Source: Paenibacillus luteus (GTDB taxonomy: Bacteria > Bacillota > Bacilli > Paenibacillales > Paenibacillaceae). Taken from it: DNA of 64,000 nt. Under the pieces are notes generated by a model. That model saw nothing but the letters and a program-made list of their open reading frames with translations. It was not told where the DNA came from and ran no database searches. Both the position numbers and the translations under genes were made by a program. Positions 52,500 through 62,055 of this stretch are shown here, one piece after another; position 1 is the first letter of the stretch; every line of letters begins with the position of its first letter. The stretch covers positions 1 through 64,000 of the forward strand of contig NZ_SKCD01000018.1 in assembly GCF_006542765.1 (NCBI RefSeq), in the 5' to 3' direction.

Positions 52500-53486
52500 T
52501 TAATCGTTATAGCCCTCTGGATTAGCTTCGTGCCAGCTCCAGGCGCTCTTAATAATGTCCTCCAGCTTGTCGCGTTTCGGATTCCATCCGAGCTCCTTGC
52601 GAGCGCGATCGGACGAAGCGACAAGAGTGGCAGGGTCTCCAGCACGGCGAGCCTCGAACACGGCAGGAATTTCCTTGCCTGTTACGCTGCGCGCGATATC
52701 AATGACCTGCTTCACAGAGAAGCCGGTTCCGTTACCAAGGTTGTACACAGCGCTGTCTGCCCCGCTGCGAAGGCGATCCACAGCGAGCACATGCGCGTCA
52801 GCCAAATCGCTCACATGGATATAGTCACGGATGCAAGTGCCATCCGGAGTCTCATAATCCTCTCCGAATACAGAGATGTGTGGACGCTGTCCAAGTGCTG
52901 CTTGCAAAACGATTGGAATCAAATGCGTTTCAGGGCTGTGGTCCTCGCCGATTTTTCCGCTCTCGTGTGCGCCAGCCGCATTGAAGTAACGAAGCGAGAC
53001 AAATTTGATTTGGTGAGCAACGTCGAACCATTTCATCATTTTCTCCATCGCCAGCTTGGTTTCGCCGTAAGCATTTGTAGGAAGCGTACGGTCATATTCA
53101 TCAATCGGTACGTTCTCCGGCTCGCCGTAAGTAGCCGCTGTCGATGAGAATACGATTTTGCGTACGTTGTATTCGTTCATTTTCTCCAGCAGACAAAGCG
53201 TGCCGAATACATTGTTATGATAATATTTTCCTGGATCCTTCATGCTTTCGCCTACCAGCGAGTTCGCTGCAAAGTGGATAACGGCATCGATTTCGTTTTC
53301 CTTGAAGACGGTATCCATGAAAGCCGCGTCGCGAAGGTCGCCAACGTACAGCTTACCTCCAAGCAATGCCTTGCGGTGCCCTTGCTGCAAATTATCGACA
53401 ATTACGATTTCCTCGCCACGTTCCTGCAATGCCGCCACAGCATGCGAACCGATATAACCGGCTCCACCCGTTACTAATACTGCCAT
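52500..53486 (-). CDS. galE: UDP-glucose 4-epimerase
   Basis: 328 aa short-chain dehydrogenase-type epimerase. The NAD loop is VTGGAGYIGSHAV, the catalytic Ser and Tyr-Lys lie in SSTAATYGEP and NAYGETKLAMEK, and RYFNAAGA is conserved. It interconverts UDP-galactose and UDP-glucose. It lies 33 bp from each gal neighbour. Confidence 0.97.
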   Translation of the reverse strand: MAVLVTGGAGYIGSHAVAALQERGEEIVIVDNLQQGHRKALLGGKLYVGDLRDAAFMDTVFKENEIDAVIHFAANSLVGESMKDPGKYYHNNVFGTLCLLEKMNEYNVRKIVFSSTAATYGEPENVPIDEYDRTLPTNAYGETKLAMEKMMKWFDVAHQIKFVSLRYFNAAGAHESGKIGEDHSPETHLIPIVLQAALGQRPHISVFGEDYETPDGTCIRDYIHVSDLADAHVLAVDRLRSGADSAVYNLGNGTGFSVKQVIDIARSVTGKEIPAVFEARRAGDPATLVASSDRARKELGWNPKRDKLEDIIKSAWSWHEANPEGYND

Positions 53487-53518
53487 TGTTCATTTCCCCT
53501 CTCCGAGCTGTTTATGAT

Positions 53519-54691
53519 TTAAACGAGACGCTCTACGCCATTTCCAATCGTACACACATAGAAGTCAGCCGTAAGTCCAGTTGCTTCATTGTATTTGCGT
53601 CCTACCTCTGCCTTAAAAGCCTCAACGCTGTCTTCATGCACAAGCGATACCGTACAGCCGCCAAAACCTGCACCTGTCATACGGGACCCAAGCACGCCGG
53701 GTACTTGACGAGCAGCTGCGACCATCGCGTCAAGCTCTTCGCCCGTTACTTCATAAAGATCGCGAAGCGAATCATGCGAACCGTTCATCAATTGGCCGAA
53801 CTGCGCCAGATCGTTTGCTTTCAGCGCTTTCATCGATTGAAGCACACGATCGATTTCCTCTACAACGTGTTGTGCGCGGTTGCGAACGATATCGTCCTTA
53901 ATCAAATGCTTGTTCGCGTTGAACTGCTCCAAATCGATTTGTCCAAGCAGCGTTAGCTCAGGAAATGCTCCCTGTAAATCCTGAACGGCTTGCTCGCATT
54001 GGGCACGGCGTTCATTGTACGCAGAATCCACAAGGCCGCGGCGCTTGTTTGTATTGCCGATCACGAGCTTGTAGCTGCCTGAGTCGAAAGGCACTAGATC
54101 ATATTCCAGCGTATCGCACATCAAGAGAATCGCATGGTCCTTTTTGCCGTTTGCAACCGCAAACTGATCCATGATTCCGCATTGGACACCGTTAAACTCA
54201 TTTTCGGATTTTTGCGCTAGCAAAGCGATTTTCACTTTGTCCGTCTCCAAGCCTTCAAGCGTTTGAAGCGCAAATGCCGTTACAACCTCGATGGATGCTG
54301 AGGAAGATAGTCCCGCTCCGTTAGGAATTTCACCATGGAAAAGCAAGTCGTAGCCGTTCTTAAACTGCACACCACTTTGTTGAAGCTCATATACAATTCC
54401 TTTTGGATAGTTCATCCAATCATCAGCGTCGTCATAAACGATGGAATCAATCGCAAAGCTCTTCGATGCCGGGAAGTTAGTCGTTGCAAGACCAAGCTGT
54501 TTATCAGAGCGAACGCGGATGAGAAGGGTCGTTCCAAAGGTTAGAGCTGCTGGAAATACATAACCGCCGTTATAATCCGTATGCTCACCAATCAAGTTCA
54601 CGCGGCCTGGAGCGTGGAATACTGAAATATCGCCAGCTTCTCCGCCGTATTGCTGTATAAATTGCTGTGTTAGCGTATCAATGTTTGCCAT
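53519..54691 (-). CDS. galK: Galactokinase
   Basis: 390 aa GHMP kinase. The galactokinase signature GRVNLIGEHTDYNGG, the ATP loop GAGLSSSASIEVV and the C-terminal GSRMTGAGFGGCTVSL are present. It phosphorylates galactose as the first step of the Leloir pathway. First gene of the gal operon. The 200 bp before it hold its promoter and that of the divergent AraC regulator. Confidence 0.97.
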   Translation of the reverse strand: MANIDTLTQQFIQQYGGEAGDISVFHAPGRVNLIGEHTDYNGGYVFPAALTFGTTLLIRVRSDKQLGLATTNFPASKSFAIDSIVYDDADDWMNYPKGIVYELQQSGVQFKNGYDLLFHGEIPNGAGLSSSASIEVVTAFALQTLEGLETDKVKIALLAQKSENEFNGVQCGIMDQFAVANGKKDHAILLMCDTLEYDLVPFDSGSYKLVIGNTNKRRGLVDSAYNERRAQCEQAVQDLQGAFPELTLLGQIDLEQFNANKHLIKDDIVRNRAQHVVEEIDRVLQSMKALKANDLAQFGQLMNGSHDSLRDLYEVTGEELDAMVAAARQVPGVLGSRMTGAGFGGCTVSLVHEDSVEAFKAEVGRKYNEATGLTADFYVCTIGNGVERLV

Positions 54692-54892
54692 TTGCTATCA
54701 CGTTCCTTTTTTTGTTTTTTGTGGTTTGTTTATATGTTCAGTATAAGGTAACCGGCTCAAAAACGAAATGGCGGTAAGTGCTTTTTGTATGGATTAATGT
54801 GACTTCCCGCATAGCTTCAGGACATGCTATTATAAGGAAAACCCTATAGTTGTTCGCATTCCCAAACAAATATAAAGCAGGTGTAAAGTAAA

Positions 54893-55771
54893 ATGCAACA
54901 GGATATGTATACCGTGGCCTCCAATCCGGTTATCACTGGCGGGGAGCAGGCTCCGCTTAATGTTTTATTTGCTGGCGAGAGCCAGACGAAGCCGCTTCAT
55001 AGACTCGGTCCGAAGGTTTATGATTTTTACCTGATGCACATCATTTTAGAGGGAAAAGGCCTCTTTGTATGCGATGGGGAAAAGCATGAGCTTCGTGCCG
55101 GGCATACCTTCCTCATCGAGCCGGAGCAGCTCATCAGCTATGAATCGGATGGTACTGAACCTTGGCGGTATCGGTGGGTTGCTTTCACTGGCCAGCATTC
55201 AGCCGCTCTCGTATCCGCTGCCGGCTTCTCCGCCGAACAGAAGATTGTCTTCACTTCTGACAAAAGACGGGCAGCCTTGTTGTTCCGGCGGATTTATGAG
55301 ACCTTTCGGCTTGGCGGAACGGCAGCTGATATGATGGCAGCCGGTTACTTGCATTTGCTGCTGGCCGAATACAAATCCGTGCTGCAAGCCTTAAGCGGCA
55401 ATCCGCTCCGCACTGCCCAAGCGGAAGGTGATCATTTGCTGCAGCAGGTTGTTCATTACTTAACCACGCAATATGCACACCCTGTTTCTATTGAGCAGAT
55501 GGCGGAATCGCTTGGCTACAACCGTGCGTACCTCTCACGCTTGTTCAAGCAAAGAACAGGTGTGTCACCCGTCAGCTTTCTGCTCAAGCTCCGCATTGAC
55601 AAGGCTCGCCGCATGCTTCGCGAGCGGCCGGAGCTAACTATTGAGCAAGTCGCGGCATCTGTCGGACTGCAGGACGCACTTTACTTTTCCAAGCAATTCC
55701 GGCGTCTTCATGGTCAGTCCCCCACCGCATATCGGGAAGCCATGAGAAGCTTAGGTGGCCAAGAAAGGTAG
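54893..55771 (+). CDS. AraC family transcriptional regulator (probable gal regulator)
   Basis: 292 aa. An N-terminal cupin-type sugar-binding domain (about 20-150, HELRAGHTFLIEPEQ) is followed by two AraC helix-turn-helix motifs (about 190-285, VSIEQMAESLGYNRAYLSRLF and TIEQVAASVGLQDALYFSKQF). It is transcribed divergently from galKET with a 201-bp shared region. It is therefore a likely activator of galactose use; galactose or an alpha-galactoside as ligand is an inference. Confidence 0.92.
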   Translation: MQQDMYTVASNPVITGGEQAPLNVLFAGESQTKPLHRLGPKVYDFYLMHIILEGKGLFVCDGEKHELRAGHTFLIEPEQLISYESDGTEPWRYRWVAFTGQHSAALVSAAGFSAEQKIVFTSDKRRAALLFRRIYETFRLGGTAADMMAAGYLHLLLAEYKSVLQALSGNPLRTAQAEGDHLLQQVVHYLTTQYAHPVSIEQMAESLGYNRAYLSRLFKQRTGVSPVSFLLKLRIDKARRMLRERPELTIEQVAASVGLQDALYFSKQFRRLHGQSPTAYREAMRSLGGQER

Positions 55772-55865
55772 ATAAAACATAAGAAAAAAACACAGTATTA
55801 TTATCGGCCAGAGTCAGCTTCATATTCAGGATTTCGGGTAATACTACTTTAGGGAGTGATGTCCA

Positions 55866-57095
55866 ATGAAGGAGTTATATACCGGTAACCTATACTGGCC
55901 GGTCACACTAAAACCTACAAGTGAATACCCACCGCTTCGCCAAAACAAAAAAACAAAGGTAGCCATCATTGGAGGAGGCATGTCTGGCGCGATTTGCAGC
56001 TCAATCTTTATGCAAAACGGATTATCGACGATCCTTGTCGAACGGGGCGAAGTGGCAGGCGGGAGCACTTCTGCCAATACGGGACTGCTGCAATTCTCCA
56101 ATGATATTATGCTCTGCGATTTAATCGAGCAGATCGGGGAGCGAGATGCCCAAATCTTCTACAGAGCTTGTAGGGATGCTGTGCAAATGCTGGAGGAAGC
56201 TGCCCGCTCGCTCCGTATTGATGTAGGATTCATTAGAAGAAACAGCCTTTATTACGCTTCATCCGAGCAGGATCTGCCCAAGCTTAGAAGAGAATACGAT
56301 GCGCTTAAAGCTTGCGGGCTGAACGTTGAGTTCTGGACGGCAGATGACATATCCAAGCACTTTCCATTCCGTAAGCCCGGCGCCATCGTCACGCATGGCG
56401 ATGCTGAGGTTAATCCTTTCCAATTCGTTAATGGATTAACAGATGCCTCCGTCGACCAAGGGCTTGAAATTCATGAGCAGACCGATATCATTGCCCATGA
56501 GACGCTTACGAGCGGACTTCATCGATTGATAACCTCGGATGGTTATGAGATTGAAGTTGAGCATGTCGTATATGCCGTCGGCTATGAGCCGGAAGAACTT
56601 CGCGGCAAGCTGATCAAGGCGGAAATCAACCGTTCATTCGCTCTTGTGACCGGCGTACAGCCTAATCTTCAAAGCTGGCATGAACGCTTTCTCATATGGG
56701 AAACCGCTCGTCCTTATCTCTACATGCGAACGACAGTAGACGGTCGTGTTGTCGTTGGCGGTTTGGATGAGGAAATCGAGGAGCCTCTGCATAGCGATGG
56801 CGAGCGTGCCAAACGAAGCGGGAAGCTCCATCAACAGCTCAAAGCGCTCTTTCCCGATTTGCAAGCTCCCGTCGAATTCGAATGGAGCGCAACCTTTGGG
56901 GAATCGCGAGATAGCCTGCCCTTTATCGGAGCAGACCCTGCTTGGAAAAATGTTTATTACTGCTTAGGGTATGGCGGCAACGGGACAGTTTACAGCATGC
57001 TGGCAGCCCATTTGATCAGCAACCTCATCCAGGGAAAGGAGCATCCGTTAACGGAAATTGTGAAGCTGGACCGTCAATCCTTGGCTAATGTCTAA
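55866..57095 (+). CDS. FAD-dependent oxidoreductase (DadA/DAO family)
   Basis: 409 aa. The dinucleotide loop is VAIIGGGMSGAICSS, and ERGEVAGGSTSANTGLLQ and the C-terminal GYGGNGTVYSMLAA are typical of the D-amino-acid/glycine oxidase fold. The substrate is not predictable. A monocistronic unit with GGGAGTGA upstream, followed by a 12-bp hairpin at 57102-57162. Confidence 0.88.
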   Translation: MKELYTGNLYWPVTLKPTSEYPPLRQNKKTKVAIIGGGMSGAICSSIFMQNGLSTILVERGEVAGGSTSANTGLLQFSNDIMLCDLIEQIGERDAQIFYRACRDAVQMLEEAARSLRIDVGFIRRNSLYYASSEQDLPKLRREYDALKACGLNVEFWTADDISKHFPFRKPGAIVTHGDAEVNPFQFVNGLTDASVDQGLEIHEQTDIIAHETLTSGLHRLITSDGYEIEVEHVVYAVGYEPEELRGKLIKAEINRSFALVTGVQPNLQSWHERFLIWETARPYLYMRTTVDGRVVVGGLDEEIEEPLHSDGERAKRSGKLHQQLKALFPDLQAPVEFEWSATFGESRDSLPFIGADPAWKNVYYCLGYGGNGTVYSMLAAHLISNLIQGKEHPLTEIVKLDRQSLANV

Positions 57096-57101
57096 ACTAA
57101 G

Positions 57102-57162
57102 AAGAAGCCTCATCCCGGTCTCAGGGGGAACCGTTCCCACTGCGTCTAGAATGAGGCTTCTT
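57102..57162 (+). terminator. Hairpin after the FAD oxidoreductase gene
   Basis: AAGAAGCCTCAT (57102-57113) pairs perfectly with ATGAGGCTTCTT (57151-57162). Only a weak T stretch follows on either strand. It lies between convergent genes. Confidence 0.55.
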
Positions 57163-57189
57163 ATTGCGGCTCTTTTATTCAGGTCGTGC

Positions 57190-57744
57190 TTATACTCCCG
57201 CTGCAATTGACGATGCATTGCAGGCTCGAAACACTGCCTCTGCTGCGCCAAGCCGCGATAGATCCGGACCGCCATCTTTATCCAGCAGAGATTTGCTCTC
57301 ATCCGTTTCTACAATAACAGCGATGGAACCGCTTTGCAGCTCTTTGGCGCATATCTCTGCTTCCTCGTCATCAAGACCCAGCGCGCGAAGCGCTTCGCTA
57401 TGTTCGTCATCACCAAGCAGCATGGCTGCTACAAAAGGATAACCTCCCGCATTATAGGGTGCTGATCCGTAACCGGCCATCCCATAGACTGCATTTACGC
57501 CAGCGCCGGCATAACCGGTGGCTGCTGCCATTCCGAAAATGCCTAAATCATGGCGATCAGGCATGTCCTCGAGTTCTCTAAGCTCATCGACATGGATATC
57601 GCTTTCCGATTCAATGCGCCGCGAATGCTCCGAGTCTTTAGCCAGCACTTTAAGCTCGCCTTTTACAAAGCCTGCCTGCTCCAGCTGTTCAATTGCGGTA
57701 ATGGCTTGCTGCTCCGTATTAAAAAAACCAATTTTTCTAGCCAT
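57190..57744 (-). CDS. General stress protein-like (YflT/DUF1269-type)
   Basis: 184 aa. The N-terminal segment GFFNTEQQAITAIEQLEQAGF is the YflT/heat-induced-stress fold, and the centre is Gly/Ala/Tyr-rich (GMAAATGYAGAGVNAVYGMAGYG). The C-terminal acidic part has AEICAKELQSGSIAVIVETDE. Such proteins are often under general-stress control in Bacillales; no SigB site was identified. The start at 57744 has GGAGGG seven bases upstream. Confidence 0.75.
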   Translation of the reverse strand: MARKIGFFNTEQQAITAIEQLEQAGFVKGELKVLAKDSEHSRRIESESDIHVDELRELEDMPDRHDLGIFGMAAATGYAGAGVNAVYGMAGYGSAPYNAGGYPFVAAMLLGDDEHSEALRALGLDDEEAEICAKELQSGSIAVIVETDESKSLLDKDGGPDLSRLGAAEAVFRACNASSIAAGV

Positions 57745-57936
57745 GTTGTTTCCCTCCAGATGCTTTTGCCTATGCAAGTTTTTTTCGGCCGCGTCTGCTC
57801 AAAAAGCATAAATGGCGTACTTTCCTATACGTCAAAAAAAGCTACTGTTGGTATGCCCTGATTTTGACGAATTAAGTCGTTTTTTGTAGGTTTGATATCG
57901 GAATGTTAGAAGGATTTGTCTAATATGGCGATCTGG

Positions 57937-57965
57937 TTGTGCAACCTCGCCGTTCGCGGTATGAT
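57937..57965 (+). promoter_or_regulatory. Possible promoter of the CorA gene
   Basis: TTGTGC (57937-57942) and TATGAT (57960-57965) are separated by 17 nt, about 45 bp before the ATG. The -10 is good and the -35 weak. Confidence 0.45.
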
Positions 57966-58009
57966 GGTGGAATAGATATCGGAAAATCGGACAAGCAGGA
58001 GGCAAAGCG

Positions 58010-59197
58010 ATGATCCATCGGATGCTTCGCTATCCCGCAGGATGGGAATGGCATGTGCTGCAGCAAGCTCGAATGCAAGCTGCAAGGAAAGAACCTTTGC
58101 CAAGCAGAAAAGATGCCCAGAAAAACGCGGCTTCACGCGAGGAGCAAACTGCTTTTAAAGCGATAACAAAGACAGGCCAGGAACCGCATCAGCAGCAATT
58201 GGAAGAGCTGAAGCAGCTATTTCCAGCTTGTGCGAACTGGGTAGATGAATGTTCGGGCAGAAGAACCAATAGCATTTCTGTTGGCGAGCTGGCGGACTCT
58301 GAAAAACTCGTTTATGGAACGCTTATGTTTCAGGTTTCAGATGATCAAGCGGATGTTCAGCCCTTTCACTTTTGGCTCGCGGGACAACGGCTCATTACAA
58401 TTCATGATGACATGCGTCTGCCGCTGCGGCTGCAATCTATCGAGCATAAGCCGAAGTTTGAAGAATGCGGGACTGCTCCGGAAGCTTTTTTCATCATGAT
58501 TAGCATTATTCTGGAAACCTTTCATAATGGACTTGACGGCTTTGAGAAAAGACTTGGAGAGCTTGAAACGACGATGCGCAAGGAAAATCGGACAGGGCTT
58601 ATCGATACGATTTTTGAGAGACGTTATGATTTACTGCATTGGAGTCATCTTTTCATTCCAGTGAGAGAAGTACATAGCGCAGCCCAGGAAGCGTTTATGG
58701 AAGAGCTTACTGATACGGACAGCTTCAAGCGGATCACGCACAAGATGGAGAGAATTGACGCCCTTCTAAAACATTACGCACTGGAAATCGATACCTTGAT
58801 TTCTATGGATGATGCCATCTCCAACTTTCGCGGCAACGATATTATGAAGACACTGACGATTTTCACGGTACTCTTCCTGCCTGCAACCATTATCGGCGGC
58901 ATCTGGGGAGTCAACTTTGATAACCTGCCCTTTAAGGATGACAAATGGAGCTTCGCGGCAATGATCAGTGTTATTTGCATCATCACATTATTGATGTATA
59001 TCTGGCTTTGGAAGAAAGGCTGGACAGGTGATTTGCTTAACGGACGCAGTCCGAAGGAAATCGTTGCCGATGAGGCTTCCACCAGAGCAGGGCGATCCCG
59101 CAGCTCGAAATCAAATAAAGGGCGATCAGATTTTACTAAGCCTGCTGCGTCTGAGCATTCCGGAATGAAATCCCGTTCTCAAAGAAATCGCAATTAA
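58010..59197 (+). CDS. CorA-family divalent cation transporter
   Basis: 395 aa. A long N-terminal cytoplasmic domain ends in two C-terminal membrane helices (about 285-345). The family GMN loop appears as WGVNFD, with Val for Met. A basic, low-complexity C-terminal tail of ~50 residues (RSRSSKSNKGRS) extends past the usual end. It forms pentameric Mg2+ or Co2+ channels in the family; the altered GMN motif makes ion choice uncertain. RBS AGGAGG, spacing 7. Confidence 0.85.
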   Translation: MIHRMLRYPAGWEWHVLQQARMQAARKEPLPSRKDAQKNAASREEQTAFKAITKTGQEPHQQQLEELKQLFPACANWVDECSGRRTNSISVGELADSEKLVYGTLMFQVSDDQADVQPFHFWLAGQRLITIHDDMRLPLRLQSIEHKPKFEECGTAPEAFFIMISIILETFHNGLDGFEKRLGELETTMRKENRTGLIDTIFERRYDLLHWSHLFIPVREVHSAAQEAFMEELTDTDSFKRITHKMERIDALLKHYALEIDTLISMDDAISNFRGNDIMKTLTIFTVLFLPATIIGGIWGVNFDNLPFKDDKWSFAAMISVICIITLLMYIWLWKKGWTGDLLNGRSPKEIVADEASTRAGRSRSSKSNKGRSDFTKPAASEHSGMKSRSQRNRN

Positions 59198-59246
59198 TTC
59201 TTGAACTAAGGTGCTCCGCACTGCAATGATAGTGCCAAAACACATC

Positions 59247-59288
59247 AAAAAACGTCCGCAAAGGGGTTACCTTCGCAGACGTTTTTTT
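59247..59288. terminator. Bidirectional terminator between corA-like and Gfo/Idh/MocA genes
   Basis: AAAAAACGTC pairs with GACGTTTTTT, with inner CGCAAAGG and CCTTCGC pairing. There is an A-run on one side and a T-run on the other. Confidence 0.85.
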
Positions 59289-59298
59289 GTGCTACTGC

Positions 59299-60267
59299 TT
59301 ACAGCTTGATGGGCAGTCCGGTACGAGCCGAATCATTCGCCGCAATCGTAATTTGATGTGTTCGATAGGCATCTTCATAGCTTGAGAGAATACGGGACGT
59401 ATCCCCTGTTCTAATCGCATGTAAGAAAGCCGCGTTCTCCAGCTCGTAGGGATCCGTCTGATTCGCGTATTCCGTTTTGCGACCGGCTTCGATATCAACC
59501 AAACCGCCATGCCCAAGCTCGAGAACCCCTTTATTCGTATAAATATGCAATCCCGCTTTGTCTCCTGCCGGAATGGCGCAAGTATTGCTAATCGTAGCGA
59601 CCGTCCCACCCTCTAGTTTCAAAGTAACCGTTCCAACATCAGGAACACTCACCCCGTCCTCTATGGTGTGCATGTAACGATTGCCATAGGCGGCGTATAC
59701 TTCGCTTACTTCACCAACCGTATAACGAAGCAAATCCACGATATGAGTGGTCTGCTCCACAAACTGGCCAGCAGAACCTTCCATTTTGCGCCACCAGCTT
59801 ACTCCCGGCATAGATCCCATCCAATAACCGAGCGACATCAACGCTGTGCGCTCACGTAGAATTTCGCGCGCACGCGCTGTTCCGTCCATATAGCGGAAGT
59901 GATATCCGACGGATGTAATCAGCTTCTTCTCTGTAATTCCCTTCAGTATGGCAGCAGGCTGCTCATTATCAAGCGCTATAGGCTTCTCCACCAGGAACGG
60001 TATTCCCCGCTCAACTAGTGCGCTTTCAATTTCCCCATGTGCAAATGGAGGCACACATACATAAACCGCATCCAGCTTGCGGTCATCTAGCATCGTATGA
60101 ACGGTATCATAGCCTTTTGCCCCTTCAAAGCGCTGTGCAGCCTCATCTGCTTTCTGTTGATTTGTCGCTGTAAAAGCAGTTACTTTAACGCCATCGAGTT
60201 TAGCCAGCTTCTCTGCATGCATCATGCCGAACCAGCCTGTCCCAACTATTCCTATTTGAAGTGTCAT
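59299..60267 (-). CDS. Gfo/Idh/MocA family oxidoreductase
   Basis: 322 aa. The N-terminal NAD(P) fold has IGIVGTGWFGMMHAEKL, and the EKPIALD motif carries the conserved Lys. A GFO_IDH_MocA_C domain with FVEQTTHIVDLLRY follows. It is probably an inositol- or sugar-dehydrogenase-type enzyme; the substrate is unknown. The start at 60267 has GGGGA upstream; an ATG six codons earlier is less likely. Confidence 0.9.
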   Translation of the reverse strand: MTLQIGIVGTGWFGMMHAEKLAKLDGVKVTAFTATNQQKADEAAQRFEGAKGYDTVHTMLDDRKLDAVYVCVPPFAHGEIESALVERGIPFLVEKPIALDNEQPAAILKGITEKKLITSVGYHFRYMDGTARAREILRERTALMSLGYWMGSMPGVSWWRKMEGSAGQFVEQTTHIVDLLRYTVGEVSEVYAAYGNRYMHTIEDGVSVPDVGTVTLKLEGGTVATISNTCAIPAGDKAGLHIYTNKGVLELGHGGLVDIEAGRKTEYANQTDPYELENAAFLHAIRTGDTSRILSSYEDAYRTHQITIAANDSARTGLPIKL

Positions 60268-60419
60268 GAATGAATCCCCTTTCATAATGGGTTGCTTCTA
60301 ACGATTATACTTGCAGACCCGCCAAGAAGTCCATGTTTTATCCGCAGGTACCCATCCGCAGGCTCTGTCATACAATACAACATCGATAACACCAGGGTCG
60401 AATGAGCGGAGGGATGTTT

Positions 60420-61235
60420 ATGGGTGTCAACACCAGGAATGCGCAAGCAGCGCAGGAGCTCGATCTTCGAACTGCCCTATTCTTGGCTGCGGTTTGTGGT
60501 CAAACGTACATGCAATACAACAATAAGGATGGGCTTTTCCTTGTGCCTAGAGGATATAGTCTTGTCAGTGAATTTACTGCAAAAGCATACGATAACAGCG
60601 AAGAAAGGTTTGGTTTTGTGCTTACATCGGAACGAGCCTCCGTTCTTGCTTTCCGCGGCAGCGGTTCAGCAGTTGATTGGGTCTCTGACTTTATCGCGCA
60701 GCAAACCGTCTATCGTCCCGTCAAAAATTCTGGATTAACTCATAAAGGTTTTACCGATATTTATATGTCAGCCCGAGTCCAGATCATTGAAATTTTGAAG
60801 CAGCTTCCCACTCAGAAGCCTTTGTTCATAACCGGTCATAGCCTGGGCGGTGCTCTTGCCACGCTTGCAGCTCTAGACGTCGCCGCCAACTCCCCATTTT
60901 CTGCACCTATTGTTTATACGTTTGGCGCACCCAGAGTCGGTGATCCCAAATTCGCAAGCAGCTATAATGCAAAGATAGCCACACACTGGCGTTTCCAAAA
61001 CGAATTCGATATTGTGCCTCATCTCCCTACACTCGTATACCAACCCCCAAAAACCAATCAAACCTACTATTACATGCATGCAAAGGGGGAGGTTAAACGT
61101 TCCTTCCGTATGGGCTCTGTTGCAGGAAATCACATCTTGTCCAGCTACTTCGCCGATCTTGTGAACGAAGATCCTGCCTTTGCCATGTCGATCTGTTCCG
61201 AGCCCCCCGGCTGGTGCCCGTCAATTGAGCTGTAA
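60420..61235 (+). CDS. Lipase class 3 family protein
   Basis: 271 aa. The nucleophile elbow is ITGHSLGGALATLAALD, with AFRGSGSAVDWVSDF before it, GAPRVGDPKFA after it, and a C-terminal catalytic His expected in GNHILSSYF. No signal peptide is visible, although lipases of this family may be secreted. The start at 60420 has GGAGG seven bases upstream. Confidence 0.88.
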   Translation: MGVNTRNAQAAQELDLRTALFLAAVCGQTYMQYNNKDGLFLVPRGYSLVSEFTAKAYDNSEERFGFVLTSERASVLAFRGSGSAVDWVSDFIAQQTVYRPVKNSGLTHKGFTDIYMSARVQIIEILKQLPTQKPLFITGHSLGGALATLAALDVAANSPFSAPIVYTFGAPRVGDPKFASSYNAKIATHWRFQNEFDIVPHLPTLVYQPPKTNQTYYYMHAKGEVKRSFRMGSVAGNHILSSYFADLVNEDPAFAMSICSEPPGWCPSIEL

Positions 61236-61269
61236 TCTTATGAAAAATAATACGATTGAAACAAACAAA

Positions 61270-61325
61270 GGACATCCTGCTGGCATGCAGCTGTCTGCAT
61301 GTCAACAAGGATGTCCTTTTTTTTT
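61270..61325 (+). terminator. Terminator of the lipase gene
   Basis: GGACATCCT (61270-61278) pairs with AGGATGTCC (61308-61316), followed by nine T. Confidence 0.9.
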
Positions 61326-61332
61326 GTGTTGT

Positions 61333-61977
61333 TTAAGCCGGCAGTACGTAAAGCAAAATGGCGAAGAAATGGACGATCGAGCCAGCAAGAACAAATAAGT
61401 GCCATACCGCATGATGGTAGGGAAAGCTTCTCCACATATAAAAGATGGTACCAAACGTATATAGCAGCCCCCCGGTTACAAGCAGCTGTACGCCTCCAGG
61501 TGCAAGATGAGTAGTTAAAGGCTTCCAAGCAAACACGATGATCCAACCCATCGCAATATAGATCAACGTGGATGTAAATAGAAACCGCGAAGCGAAAAAT
61601 GCTTTAAACACAACCCCTGCGAGTGCTGCTCCCCAAACGATGCCAAAGAGCACCCAACCCAGCTTTCCTTGCACAATATGAAATAAGATCGGAGTATAAG
61701 TCCCAGCGATAAATACATAAATAAAGGAATGGTCAAGCGACTCAAACACCCGCTTCGCCTTACCCTCCGGAAAGCTATGTACGAGCGTGGACGCAAGGTA
61801 GAGCAGCAGCATTGCTGTCCCATAGATCGTAAAACTCACGACATGAAAAGCGGTTCCTTTCGCCGAAGCGAATACGATCAGCAGCACCAGCGCCGCAATG
61901 CTCAAGCCTACCCCGATGCCATGCGTAACTGCATTGGCGACTTCTTCCTTCTTGGAGTACGTATGGGTATTAGCCAT
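61333..61977 (-). CDS. Hemolysin III / PAQR family membrane protein
   Basis: 214 aa, seven membrane helices. Family residues are seen in NAVTHGIGVGLS, YLASTLVHSFPEG (Ser and His), DHSFIYVFIAGTYTP and FPYHHAVWHLFVLAGS, the putative metal-binding sites of PAQR/HlyIII proteins. The function in bacteria is unclear. RBS AGGAGGTGA. Confidence 0.93.
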   Translation of the reverse strand: MANTHTYSKKEEVANAVTHGIGVGLSIAALVLLIVFASAKGTAFHVVSFTIYGTAMLLLYLASTLVHSFPEGKAKRVFESLDHSFIYVFIAGTYTPILFHIVQGKLGWVLFGIVWGAALAGVVFKAFFASRFLFTSTLIYIAMGWIIVFAWKPLTTHLAPGGVQLLVTGGLLYTFGTIFYMWRSFPYHHAVWHLFVLAGSIVHFFAILLYVLPA

Positions 61978-62055
61978 AAGAGACTCACCTCCTAAGTTGC
62001 AAGCAAACGGTCATAAGGCTATGAATCGCTGCTTGCTCTCCCTTAGTTTAAAGGA

